The translations under genes and the position numbers were made by a program. The notes beneath the pieces were generated by a model. It saw nothing but the letters and a program-made list of their open reading frames with translations. It was not told where the DNA came from and made no database searches. 64,000 nt of DNA, taken from the NCBI GenBank assembly GCA_036852015.1, contig JAANDG010000583.1, positions 26,404 through 90,403 of the forward strand, given 5' to 3'. Source of the stretch: Pelodera strongyloides. Taxonomy: Eukaryota; Nematoda; Chromadorea; Rhabditida; Rhabditidae. Positions within the stretch are counted from its first letter, which is position 1. Each line of letters opens with the position of its first letter. Shown here piece after piece: positions 47,062 to 57,514 of this stretch.

Positions 47062-49964
47062 TCAAAATGGCAATTCTGCATTGACTACAGTATCCGGATG
47101 AAGTTGTTTTCTGAGGGCGTCAAGGAATGCTTTGATGTCACAGATTGTGAATCCTTTGTAAGTCTTCTCTCCACAATCGATACAAGCATTCATATAAGAG
47201 AGGCCATCCGAGGAAGAGTGCCAGTTTCTGAACAAATTATTCTCATTATTTTTCGAAATATTTATATTCCATGATCAGTGGATTTTCAACAATACGATAT
47301 CTACTTGCAGCTACAATAGGAACTTTGGCTGCCGCTAAATTTATATTTATATGTGAAGAAAACGTTCTTACGACGTAAAACCATGGCAATAATTCAGTCG
47401 GTGATATTAAAACTCTTGGGTTGCGATTGAAACAAACATGAGAGGCTGCAGAATGAAACAATAAAATAAATAAAAATAAAAATAAAATAACGAACCTCCT
47501 GGCATCGCATGCCCACCAACACGGTGTGAACGACATTCCCCACGTTTTCACCTTGCAGAACTGGGCTGACATGTTCTGGAAGCAGAGTTATATTTATATA
47601 TAATCGAAATAAAAAAAATTGCACTGCTCGAAACACTTTCACGACGTATTAAGTTTCTACTGAGTAGAAAGCAATGGTTAATGGGGTTTCCAAGTCTCCC
47701 AAAAATTCGGTATGATTCTGTAAATACTACCGTATTTCTGCACGAAATTTGCATATATAATATATATATATAAATATATTCTCGTTTGTTCCAAAATACT
47801 GTTAATTTTCACCATACTTGGAAATTATGATGACCAACGTGTAGAAGTAGTACTCATGAGCTGGATTCTGACCTGTGGTTCGTAGTAAACTCCTCTAATT
47901 GCATTCGTATCAATTTGTTTATTTTGTGCAGTCGGAAAGTAGAACCACTTCAGTGTCACCGATCCACGATTTACCTAAGAACAAGATGATATTTTCAGAA
48001 TGGTAAAGATCCAAAAAATTCTTCGGCAACCTTTTAAAATTCTTCGCAGTTCCCGTACATGTTGAAATAGGCTCTAGCTCTCTACTTGGCCTATTTTTAT
48101 TAAAACACTACTTACCTATCAACTATAGTCAAGCCGCGATTCCGGAGGACCGAACAAAAGACGACAAGTCGAAAATTCAACTAACACTTGATAGTAACTT
48201 AGAACACGACAGGTGTTTTAATAACACATTTACTAAAAGCGTGCAATGCAACTATTACATATGTGTAAGGTCGTTCGTAAACAATATAAGACAAACACAA
48301 ACTAACTAACAATAAAAATAGAAAGAGAGAAGAGAGACGAGGAAACTATAACTCCTCAACAACGACCTACCTATTACATTAACAACACTCCACTAACGAC
48401 CTGTAGCAGTTAACTAAATGAGAGTAGCGAGAACTAAAATTAACTAGACCAATCGAAAAGAAAACAGAAAGAACCTAAGTTTTTTTCCTCTCTCTCTATT
48501 CTGTCCTTCTTCTTTTAAAATATATGTAGTCCAGCCCTTTGCCCTCGCCTGCCAGCTGACGCGAGCAAGCAAACGCAAAGTCCCTTTATCTCAGTGCAAC
48601 AATAAATAAATGTGCAACCTTGCAAATTGCTACATGTTATTACAATGTGTTTACTCAAATACTTACAAAGGCATATACCTGTTAAAGCGAAATACCGGCC
48701 GGTTTTTGAAACGCAACTCAAGTACTTGCTTTCCTATTCATTTATGCAACGGGGGTCTAATTCGGGTAGTTTTTATTCTAATTTTTGCTCATTTGCATAT
48801 GCTGTATAAGAAAGCAGGTGTACGCAATGCGTTTCAAAAACCGGCCGGTATTTCGCTTTAATCGAAGATGACGCACGGAAAAACCTTCGATGAAAACACA
48901 TAAACCACGATTTTAGTAAAATAATACTTTTCTATTTTTGTTTTACAAGCGGGTTATGGATTTTTGGTAGGACATTGTCACAAGCCGCCAGGAGCCTATT
49001 TCCGGAGTAAAAATAGAAAATAATTATTTTTCTAAAATCTAAGTTTATATGTGCTCTAATATGTGGAAACGAAGATTTAAAGGGTCAGGCCCATTTCAAT
49101 TGTCCCCTATTTTTAATGATTCCATCTGATTCTCCATGTCAAATATAGAAGGATACTATATTTTTCTAATTTTCAAACGCAAAATTCACGCAGTATTCAG
49201 CAATTTACCATGGCCAGTCATACCCAACTATATATCGAGTTGTCACGCCCCTCCGCGCTAATTGGGCAATATGCCCTATTGGGCGTGGCAATTGCGATAC
49301 TGGCCAATCAGCGCGAATGGGCGTGACAACTGCGATTGATTGTTGTGTATGACTGGTCATGGTAAATTGCCGAAAACTGCGTGAATATTGCGACTGAAAA
49401 TTGGAAAAAAATCAGCCTACTATATTTGAAACGGAGAATCCGATGGAGTCATCAAAAATAGGGGTCATTTGAAATGGGCCTGACCCTTTAACTGTGGGTC
49501 ATCGATAAACAGGTATATGCCCTTGTTAATTGCGTCTACGTGACAGTAATGGTTCACATTAAAGAACCTCCCGCTTGCTTTACACGTGTTATTTTCGCTG
49601 GTTAAGGATTTTCTTTCGTCGAGAAAATGGACGTGCACAAAACGAGATTCATTACGAAATGTTCATGCCACACTGCGAAACCAAGCTAATTTAACGGAAA
49701 AATATCGTAATTTCTGTGTGAACCAAAGATTTTACTCTAACTTGGACCTGAACATCTGTTTTGCTACATTTTAAATATAACTGATAATTAAATGGTAATT
49801 AAATGCACTGTGGTTTACAGAGTATAAGTTTTTAACTGCTGTAAATTTAAAAAAAAACGGTAATAAATTCAAAAGCAAACCTTTACAAATCTATCTTCAT
49901 ATGCACAATTATCGGTGAATTTGTCATATCCAACTGATGGTTTCTCACTCGATTCCGATGACAT
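47062..49964 (-). CDS. Small conserved WGM/WWACD-motif protein, paralogue 2
   Basis: Four minus-strand exons (49964-49881, 47974-47873, 47575-47496, 47227-47062) join in phase to 143 residues with a TGA at 47062-47064. The order of motifs is the same as in paralogue 1. First comes AYEDRFVK, then VTLKWFYFPT and IRGVYYEPQ. KTWGMSFTPCWWACDA is followed by SSSDGLSYMNACIDCGEKTYK and GFTICDIKAFLDALRK. Exons 2 and 3 have identical lengths (102 and 80 nt) in the two genes, while the last two exons of paralogue 1 are fused into one here. The first intron is about 1.9 kb and carries two MITEs. An acceptor (TTCTACTACAG) ends 3 bp before the ATG, suggesting trans-splicing. Function is unknown; the fold may be PH-like. 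Confidence 0.85.
48682..48861. mobile_element. MITE, family D, best-preserved copy
   Basis: It begins TTAAAGCGAAATACCGGCCGG and ends CCGGCCGGTATTTCGCTTTAA. Terminal arms are perfect for over 30 bp. It lies in intron 1 of paralogue 2. Confidence 0.9.
49077..49491. mobile_element. MITE, family C
   Basis: It begins TTAAAGGGTCAGGCCCATTTC and ends ATGGGCCTGACCCTTTAA, with central arms around GTCACGCCCCTCCGCGCTAATTG. It lies in intron 1 of paralogue 2. Confidence 0.9.
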
Positions 49965-52926
49965 TTTCTGTAGTAGAAAAAAAGTTCCAACCCGTAAAGT
50001 CACATTTTTCCACCAGAAATAAGAACAACGTAAGCGAAAACAAGGAAGATAATATGCTAATTTGATAAATTCAAAGAGAGAAACTACATTGCACCGGAAT
50101 ACTACATTCTACCGTGGCCGGAATTTGAGATGTGGATAAAGTGTAAAGGGTAGAACGTGGTTTGGCTACACATATTCATTCAAACAATACGTATATCGAT
50201 GAAATGTAAAATCGATTACGTATGAATACATGTTCCATAATTAGACCGGGAATTTTGTATAGTGTGGGATTGCGCGTGCACCGGAATGGTATTCATAGTG
50301 CACAAGAGAGCGCGGAGAAAAACGGGAAACACAAATACACTGGGATTGTGAAAGACAGCCCTTAGACCTTAGAGTCAATATGAGGCTAAACATAGATAAA
50401 TAAATGTGTATATTATTCTAGTATTTAGTGGCTGTATTTTCGCCATACGTCTTTTCATGGGGGGTTTCATACCTACGTAATGGCCTCTTATGAGAGAAAA
50501 AAGGGATTGTCATAAATATTGAGCCACGGATAATCGGTTTATGTGCGATGTTTACAAAACAATAACAAATAGATTTAGAGTAGAGTGGCACGGGCTCCAA
50601 CGAAGTATCACAGATCATTCGGTAAATTACCTTATCAAACAATTTATTCCCAATTTCTTATCATAATGCTGCACATTTAAATTGCACATTTAAAGCGAGT
50701 GCCCGTTGAATGTGTATGCATCTTTTATGCTCCAAACTCTCTCAGCACGGCGCAATGTTAAAGGGATAGGCCCATCAAAATAAACCTACATTTACGATAC
50801 GTTCATAATGATTATCAAGCATTTTTATTACAATATATACAAACTAAATTTCACCATTATTCGCCCTAGACAACTTTTTTTCCAATGCGCTCTGCTCAAA
50901 TGTGTACCATAAAACTGCAGATTTCAAAGCTATATATGCAAATTTTAATCGCATTATAATTTCACGATAAATTTGCATTGACGACAAGGATATTTGCGGC
51001 TCTACGGTATACATTTGAGCAGAGCGCATCGGAAAAAAGTTTTAAATGGCAAATAAATGTGAAATTTAGTTTGTATATATTGTAATAAAAATGCTTGATA
51101 GTCACTATGGACGTATCGTAAATATAGGTTTACTTTGATGGGCCTGTCCCTTTAAAATATGTTGTGCTTAATTGCAAATAAGATTTTTCCATTGAAATGA
51201 GTAATAATAAATTATCAGCTTACAATTAGAAAATAAGTTAACCCTTACAGAATATATTGCATCCACGACCTATGAGCTACCGAGAATAGTGAGGCAACAT
51301 AGTGTAACAGTATGAAAAGATCCACCAAATAAAAAGAAGTGTCGTGAGCGTGGACTTATCGTGTCATTCTGGTACTGCACGAGCACGAGGGGCAGTAGAG
51401 AATTTCCAACAACAGGTTTTGAGTGAAAGGAAATGGAAATATCATGCAGATCGAAGAGAAAGAGACAGAAAAACGGTAAACTATTAGAGAATTTGCGGAG
51501 AGTCCGGACAACATCGACTAACAATTAATACTACAACACAGCTGCTCAGTGGTTAATTACTTGCGTGACTCTCGAGAATAGAGAGTATAGATAAACGTGA
51601 ACCTAAAATTTCAAAGAGAACTGATCTGATTAGAATTTTAAAACTACTTATCAAAAGTGTGTGGCACAAAATGGGGATGACTTATGACTTATGAACTTCT
51701 TTTAAATTATTGCGCAGGACACAAAGAAAGTAGCTGATAAATTTATGCATGCTAATATACGGTATCTCTCCATTCTGTTCGAAACAATACATCTCATCTA
51801 TCTTTGTTATACTCTAGTAATAAGTAGCTGCATGATAAATAAAATGTATGGGAAGCTCAGAGTACTTAAAATTCAACAAACTGAATGTCATCTATCTCAT
51901 ACACTATAGAATGAGCCCTTATTAATTCTTCAATATTTGCCCATCCCATATTCCATATTCAACCGTATTGTGTCAACAAGAGTACAACGTATGTTTACCG
52001 TGTGATTTTACAAAAAGTAATGAAATATTTGCGATTGTTATCAGTGAAAAACAAATAATATGGCTACGCACGCAATGCAACACTGAGCAATTTTGTGCAA
52101 AAAAAAAGGTGTAGTAATCAAAACAAATTTACAAAAACACATAGAACCTTTAAACAGTTGACAGGCTAACACTAAGTACATGAAAATGTTCTCAAAAAAT
52201 ATATATGTTCATATTTTTATAAAAATCATCGTAGCAAAAAGAAGACGATCTTAGCGTCTTAGCGATCTTATTATAAAAAGGGAAAAAGTTTTCTTTTGTT
52301 TGTGTGAACGAAATTTTTAAAGTGTCTATTATATTATATGGAAAAAAGAAACTGAATGAATTAACGACGGATTTGAGGGCAATTTGAGAGCAAATTTGAT
52401 GGCAACCAAACAAAGGCTAGGCCTTTTGGGTTTTGGGACCTCAGATCGATAGAGGGGCATGGCCCATGGTGGACGTAGTGGACTGGAGATAGCCTACTAT
52501 TGGGAATTATGCGGTTTCAGTTTAATTTGTAACTTTCACTCTGTATAATTTCTAAAGGAATCTGAAAATACGTAAAATAGGTTGTTTTTGTCTCATGTTA
52601 TCTAATTATTGGACGAGAACATTTTACGACCAGAAAATCCAAACTCTTGTTTAAACTTATGCAATTTCGCGTGCAGAATGCAGAATGTCGCTGGTGTATG
52701 GTGAATTTATTTGCTCGTAGTAAAATTTATCTGTTGCAAAACTACCCATGTAATTTATAATGAGTGAGATAATTGCTGAGGTGAACTACTGAATTACCTG
52801 CCTATTTCGTTTATTTACATGGCATTTAGCAAGAATGCACACTCTCAAAAGAACTAATAGATGAATTTTGAAACATAATTCATTAAGGGCAAAGAAGGAT
52901 AAAACCGTTTATTTGCATAATATCCA
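49965..52926. other. Intergenic region upstream of paralogue 2
   Basis: About 3 kb with no recognised coding exon. The only defined feature is the family-B MITE at 50758-51155. The first ~300 bp should include the promoter and 5' UTR of paralogue 2. Confidence 0.5.
50758..51155. mobile_element. MITE, family B, well-preserved copy
   Basis: It begins TTAAAGGGATAGGCCCATC and ends GGGCCTGTCCCTTTAA. The body matches the copy at 34514 with few differences, suggesting a recent burst. Confidence 0.9.
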
Positions 52927-55136
52927 CTAATCGTAATCGTCGGGAATCTTGAGGAACTCTCCAATTGTTGGGAAATGTACAGTACTCATTCCGTTGGTTC
53001 CTCCCGTTCCCGCGGCGGGCACTGCCCAGTGACCACCCCATTGCAACTGAAACAGATAGGTGCAGAAAAGTGGGACTAAACGTTTAGATCGCTTGTTTAC
53101 CTTAGATAATCATGTTTATTGTTCTTTGGTCACCTGCCCATTCAGCCAGTCGACTCCAACCGATTGGGGTAGATATGCCCACTTGTTGGCGTGGTCTCTG
53201 TTGTGTGGATTGTCGGGATTCGGTTCCCACAGGCCTTGCAAGGAAAAATACAATATATATTGTCATTTTCATATGCAAGTAGCCGGGAATAGCCTCCCAA
53301 GCCTGCGCGAGATAAATCAGAGAAACTAGGAATCAGCGGGACGCAAAGGCAACTACTCCCGCTACTCCCGTTCCCGCGTGCGAATACAAGAGTCAGGTAA
53401 ATTTTGACAGAACTGAAGGAAATCACTGGTATGCCGAGTGTGTGTAGTAACTTCCTAAGTAAATAGTAAATGTTACTCACCAGGCTTTGTGAAAGGCGAT
53501 CTACTGCGTGGTCTGTGTAGGATTCCTGCCTGATCCGTGAGTGCCCCATACTTGGCCAAGTTTGGATCCGAGAAGACACTGTCGGTAACCACTGGCACAG
53601 CGTTACTAAACAAAACACTCATTCAATGACCTTTCATTATGTTACTGCGGTTTATCTTAAATGGTTCTAAAAGTGTGTCTTTAACATATCGGCACCTTCT
53701 AAGCACACGACGCTCCTAAATCCTAAATGTAAAAATAAAAATTGTTGGCAAAATTGAATTCAACTCACGGTCCGGTCCTTTCGAAGCGACTCAGTTGTTG
53801 GCCACTAAAGATAATTGAGTAAGGCTTTATTAACGAACAGGCAAACCTTCGGAGAAAGTGAAAAGCCAAATTTACTTTCATCCATACATATGAATGCACG
53901 TAATAATGTAAAATTGGCTGAAAATGAAAAATTTAATAACTACAAAAACTAACGTTTGTCTCGGTTGTCGATCATCACTGTTGTCATCTCTGGAAAGAAA
54001 AAGTTGTATTACTCAAAGGGATAACAATTAGACAATTATGTACACAATTCGCACATGGTCAAGAAGTTGAAGTGCATCAGTGGAACATTGTTGGATGAGA
54101 TTTTAAAAAAAACCCAGTAAACTACACTGTTTTAACTAAACTGATTAACTATTCTTCTTGTTTCATTCCTTATCAAAAATCAGTATTTCATGCCAAGCTG
54201 TGCCATTTGAATGAACGAGCTTTTCTACGCGTTTCTCGGGTATTATTTGGTTATTGTACGTTGTAATAATGTTCATATCTACCGTAGTCGTGTATCCTTC
54301 GGAACGGGCGGCGGTTTCGGCAAAAGTTCGCCATCAACATCCACTACATTATCAGATATACTGAAATTGGGAGTCGATTTATACATATCATGAATTGTTC
54401 ATAAGTAAATAATAATTACATTGTACTTTACCGACACATGTGCTCTTAACTTATTCTCATCATATTTGTTTGCTTACTACTTTCTTATATCACATACTAG
54501 GTTTCATAGTGATGTTCATTTTATGGCTTAGGTCACTACTTTGAGTACATATCTTTTCGTAGCGGTCATTCTCCCGAATTGTCTTGTAGATCCCTGAACC
54601 ATATTTATTTTTCTTAGTTTCTTTACAATATTAATCAATAACTAACGAGAATCCCCTGGTCTCGTCGATTCCAGGTGGAGGGGGGAATTCCTTGTCGTAA
54701 GCAAATCGTTCACTTTCTCTCCTTTCGGTCAGCTCCATTCTTTTACTCACATCTCCAATTCCGACGTCATTCATTGCAAAATCGACCATTCCATCGGATT
54801 CTGGTTCATTTTTCTGAAGAAGTCTGAAAAGAAAAACCTTGCTGAGAGCACAGTCACTCGGAGTAATATCCTGACTCCCTCACAACTGTAATTTTGACAC
54901 TTTATCGAGTGTTTTTATCGACTGCTGGGGCAGTGAAGGCTATGCTATCAGCGCTGTAATTATTGCTTTGTTGGTGTATCGATTCTAGGTTAGTTGGATC
55001 TATTATAATAACTAATGAATTGGGCCATCTTATATTGATAAGGTAAACATAAAGTAGCTTACGCATAGAGACTCCGAGTTTTGTGTATCGGCTGGATAGC
55101 AGGTTGTTGCGTTTCTTGTAGAGGAAAATCCACCAT
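52927..55136 (-). CDS. Unrecognised Pro-rich protein, 248 aa
   Basis: Eight minus-strand exons join in phase: 55136-55063, 54823-54647, 54360-54283, 53989-53954, 53804-53769, 53605-53481, 53234-53134 and 53046-52927 (TAG). The total is 747 nt. The first half is charged and probably disordered (ELTERRESERFAYDKEFPPPP, GELLPKPPPVPKDTRLR). The second half has a more conserved look: LWEPNPDNP, ANKWAYLPQSVGVDW, WGGHWAVPAAGTGGTNG, ending FLKIPDDYD. The Gly-Thr-rich loop and regularly placed Trp residues suggest a binding peptide or small domain, but I recognise no family. The start ATG at 55136 lacks a nearby acceptor, and phase-compatible exons lie further upstream (55309-55745), so the real protein may be longer. 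Confidence 0.7.
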
Positions 55137-55308
55137 ATGAAATGTTTAATGAATAAATACAATATGACAGTTTCAGCGCCAGAAATTGGAATGAAATGCG
55201 AAAATACTACTTCAAGGCCGTCCAGAATACAGTATCATGTCACTCTAATATTGTAAATCGCACAATTGGCGTAGTATTTATATAGAAATGAATAAAAATT
55301 AGTACTAC

Positions 55309-55745
55309 CATTTCTTCATCTTTCTTCTCAATTTCTCGCGGAACTTTTTCAGTTGGACGATCAAGAATCTTGGACAAGCGCTGAAGAAACAATTACAATC
55401 AAAGAATTTTGCCTGATTATACTACATTTTCTCGCCGTTATGGTCTTTCCAGTTGGTAATACTATAATTCTGAACGCTTAATCATCGTTCTACATTTCAT
55501 AATATATAATAAAATACTTCTCACCTCTATATTGGGGGGTTTTCTTCTGATTTCCCCCAATTGATGATCACGGCATATTCTGAGGTCTTTATTCACCGCG
55601 CAAGCTGCTCTGATAATATCCTCACGATTACTTCCTAAAATAAAAAATTGAGACAAAGAAAAGAGAAAACGAATGTGGTGGGTAGACTTCGCTATAATTA
55701 ACTTCAACTCTCCACTAATTTGCCGAAGTCCACGAATTCGCCGAG
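55309..55745 (-). CDS. Candidate upstream exons of the Pro-rich protein gene
   Basis: Three open blocks with good splice signals (55745-55716, 55634-55525, 55380-55309) join in phase. They encode RRIRGLRQI, then REDIIRAACAVNKDLRICRDH and RRKPPNIERLSKILDRP, ending KKDEEM at a phase-0 donor. The last block is compatible in phase with the next exon only if its acceptor is the non-AG site just before GTGGATTTTCC at 55133. They may therefore be alternative 5' exons of the neighbour or part of a separate small gene. Confidence 0.4.
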
Positions 55746-56189
55746 CTACCGTCAAAAAATATATTAAACAAAAGAAACTATTGTAATATACGACAAATGT
55801 TACCTTGTGTAGGCGATGAATAAAGTACTAACGGAATGAAAATGATGTAGCAATTATGGAAGACCATGGATAGTGTATCCTCTGCTCAGGGCACCTCTAC
55901 CCCTCTCTCAATTTGGGTGAAAGACACAAATACAGGATTTGACTGTTTTTATGCCACTACTCCGTGTAAAATTCCTGTTTTTTTTTCGTAAGCTGAGAAA
56001 TAACTCACTTTATCAATGTAGTACATTGTTTTTCGCATGTGACAGTCATACCCTAAAGCAAAGCGGCAAAATAAGGTATTCGTCGAAAAAAAAATACCAC
56101 GTTTTCCAAAACACACTGGAAGGATGAAAAGAATTTACTTGTAAAGCACATTTTTTGATACTACTTGGAATTAAATTTTTACCTCCTGA

Positions 56190-56526
56190 GCTAAAATAGC
56201 AGAATGATATTTTTTTTCAATATTCAGGCGCAATATAAATATTCACGCGCCGTATTCAGCAATTTACCATACCCAGCCATACCCAATAATCTACCACAGT
56301 TGTCACGCCCCTTCGCGCTGATTGGCCAATAACACAATTGCCACGCACAATATAGCATATTGACCAATCGTAGCGTAGGGGCGGGACGACTGCGATAGAT
56401 TGCTGAATACTGCGTGAATATTGCGCCCGAAAATTAAAAAAAAATTTCATCCTACTATATTTGAGACGGAGAACCAGATGGAGTGATCAAAAATAAGGGT
56501 TACCTAAAATGGGCCTGACCCTTTAA
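56190..56526. mobile_element. MITE, family C, left-truncated copy
   Basis: The right end TGGGCCTGACCCTTTAA and inner arms TTGTCACGCCCCTTCGCGC are clear. The left terminal ~60 bp cannot be aligned. Confidence 0.75.
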
Positions 56527-56559
56527 TACTTTATGTATTGCCTATACAAGGTAGCTGCA

Positions 56560-57290
56560 CCAAATCTCATCACGGTGTTTTCTCATGGAAAACACCGTGA
56601 CTTAAGAATCTTCTGACCCTATCTATAACAGTGTTTTGACTTTGACCACAAAACGCCGTGGTAAGATGCCTTTGACTTATAGGTCCTGTAGAGAAAATCT
56701 TATCACTGCGGTTCCTGATCGAAAAACACCGTGACATGACCAAATCACAGTGTTTCGGCCAAACAATTGTCTTTAAAAAGGAAATCTGATCACGGTGTTC
56801 TGATCGAAATACACCGTGACAGAATTTGCCGACCAAATCACAGCGTCCATAAAAACACCGTAACAAGGTGTCTTTGGGTACACGAAATCTCATCACCGTG
56901 ACATGAAAAAATCAGTGTTTTGACCACCCTGACAAGATGTCTCAGTTTTCTGATAGAAAAACACCGTGAAAAGGATTTTCTGGCCAAATCACAGTAATTT
57001 CACTAGCAAACACCGCAACAAAATGCCTTTGGTTGCTGCAGGAAATCTCACCACGTTGCTTTTTGTTCGGAAATCACCGTGTGAAGGATTTTCTAGCCGG
57101 CCAAAACACCGTGCTAATATATCTTTGGGTACACGAAATCTTTCAGCACTGTGTTTTCTGATCGAAAAACACTGTGACAATAATTTTCTGGCCAAATAAC
57201 CGTACCTTTACCACCAAAACATCGTGGCAAGATGTCTTTTCGTATAAGAAATCTCACATCGTTTTTTTGGGACAGAAAACAAAATGATAA
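56560..57290. repeat. Degenerate minisatellite of inverted CACGGTGTTTT / AAAACACCGTG blocks
   Basis: About 730 bp alternate between ATCACGGTGTTTTCTGATCG-like blocks and AAAACACCGTGACAAGAT-like blocks, with GGGTACACGAAATCTC and TTCTGGCCAAATCACAG connectors. Higher-order period is roughly 100 bp and copies are diverged. Each period is itself a small hairpin. Confidence 0.85.
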
Positions 57291-57514
57291 AAGGGCTAAT
57301 TATATACTTCAATCACTCACAAAACACCACAGAAACTAGCAACTGAATAAATTACATTTTATTTCAAAGAATAACAAAAATCACAACATATCAACGAACT
57401 GAAACAAAAATAACAAATGATCACCGAGCAAAATCAAATAGCCAATTGGGAACAGTAAAGCTAAGATTCATTATCCACTAACCGTAATAACATTTAGATT
57501 AGAAAATCAATAAT

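Larger units (their letters stand above)
55746..57514. other. Intergenic region with MITE and minisatellite
   Basis: It contains a truncated family-C element (56190-56526) and a degenerate GTGTTTT/CACCGTGAC minisatellite (56560-57290). A possible 5' exon of the preceding gene (near 55800, donor GTAACA) is too weak to call. The last ~200 bp is the 3' flank of the CacyBP gene. Confidence 0.5.
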
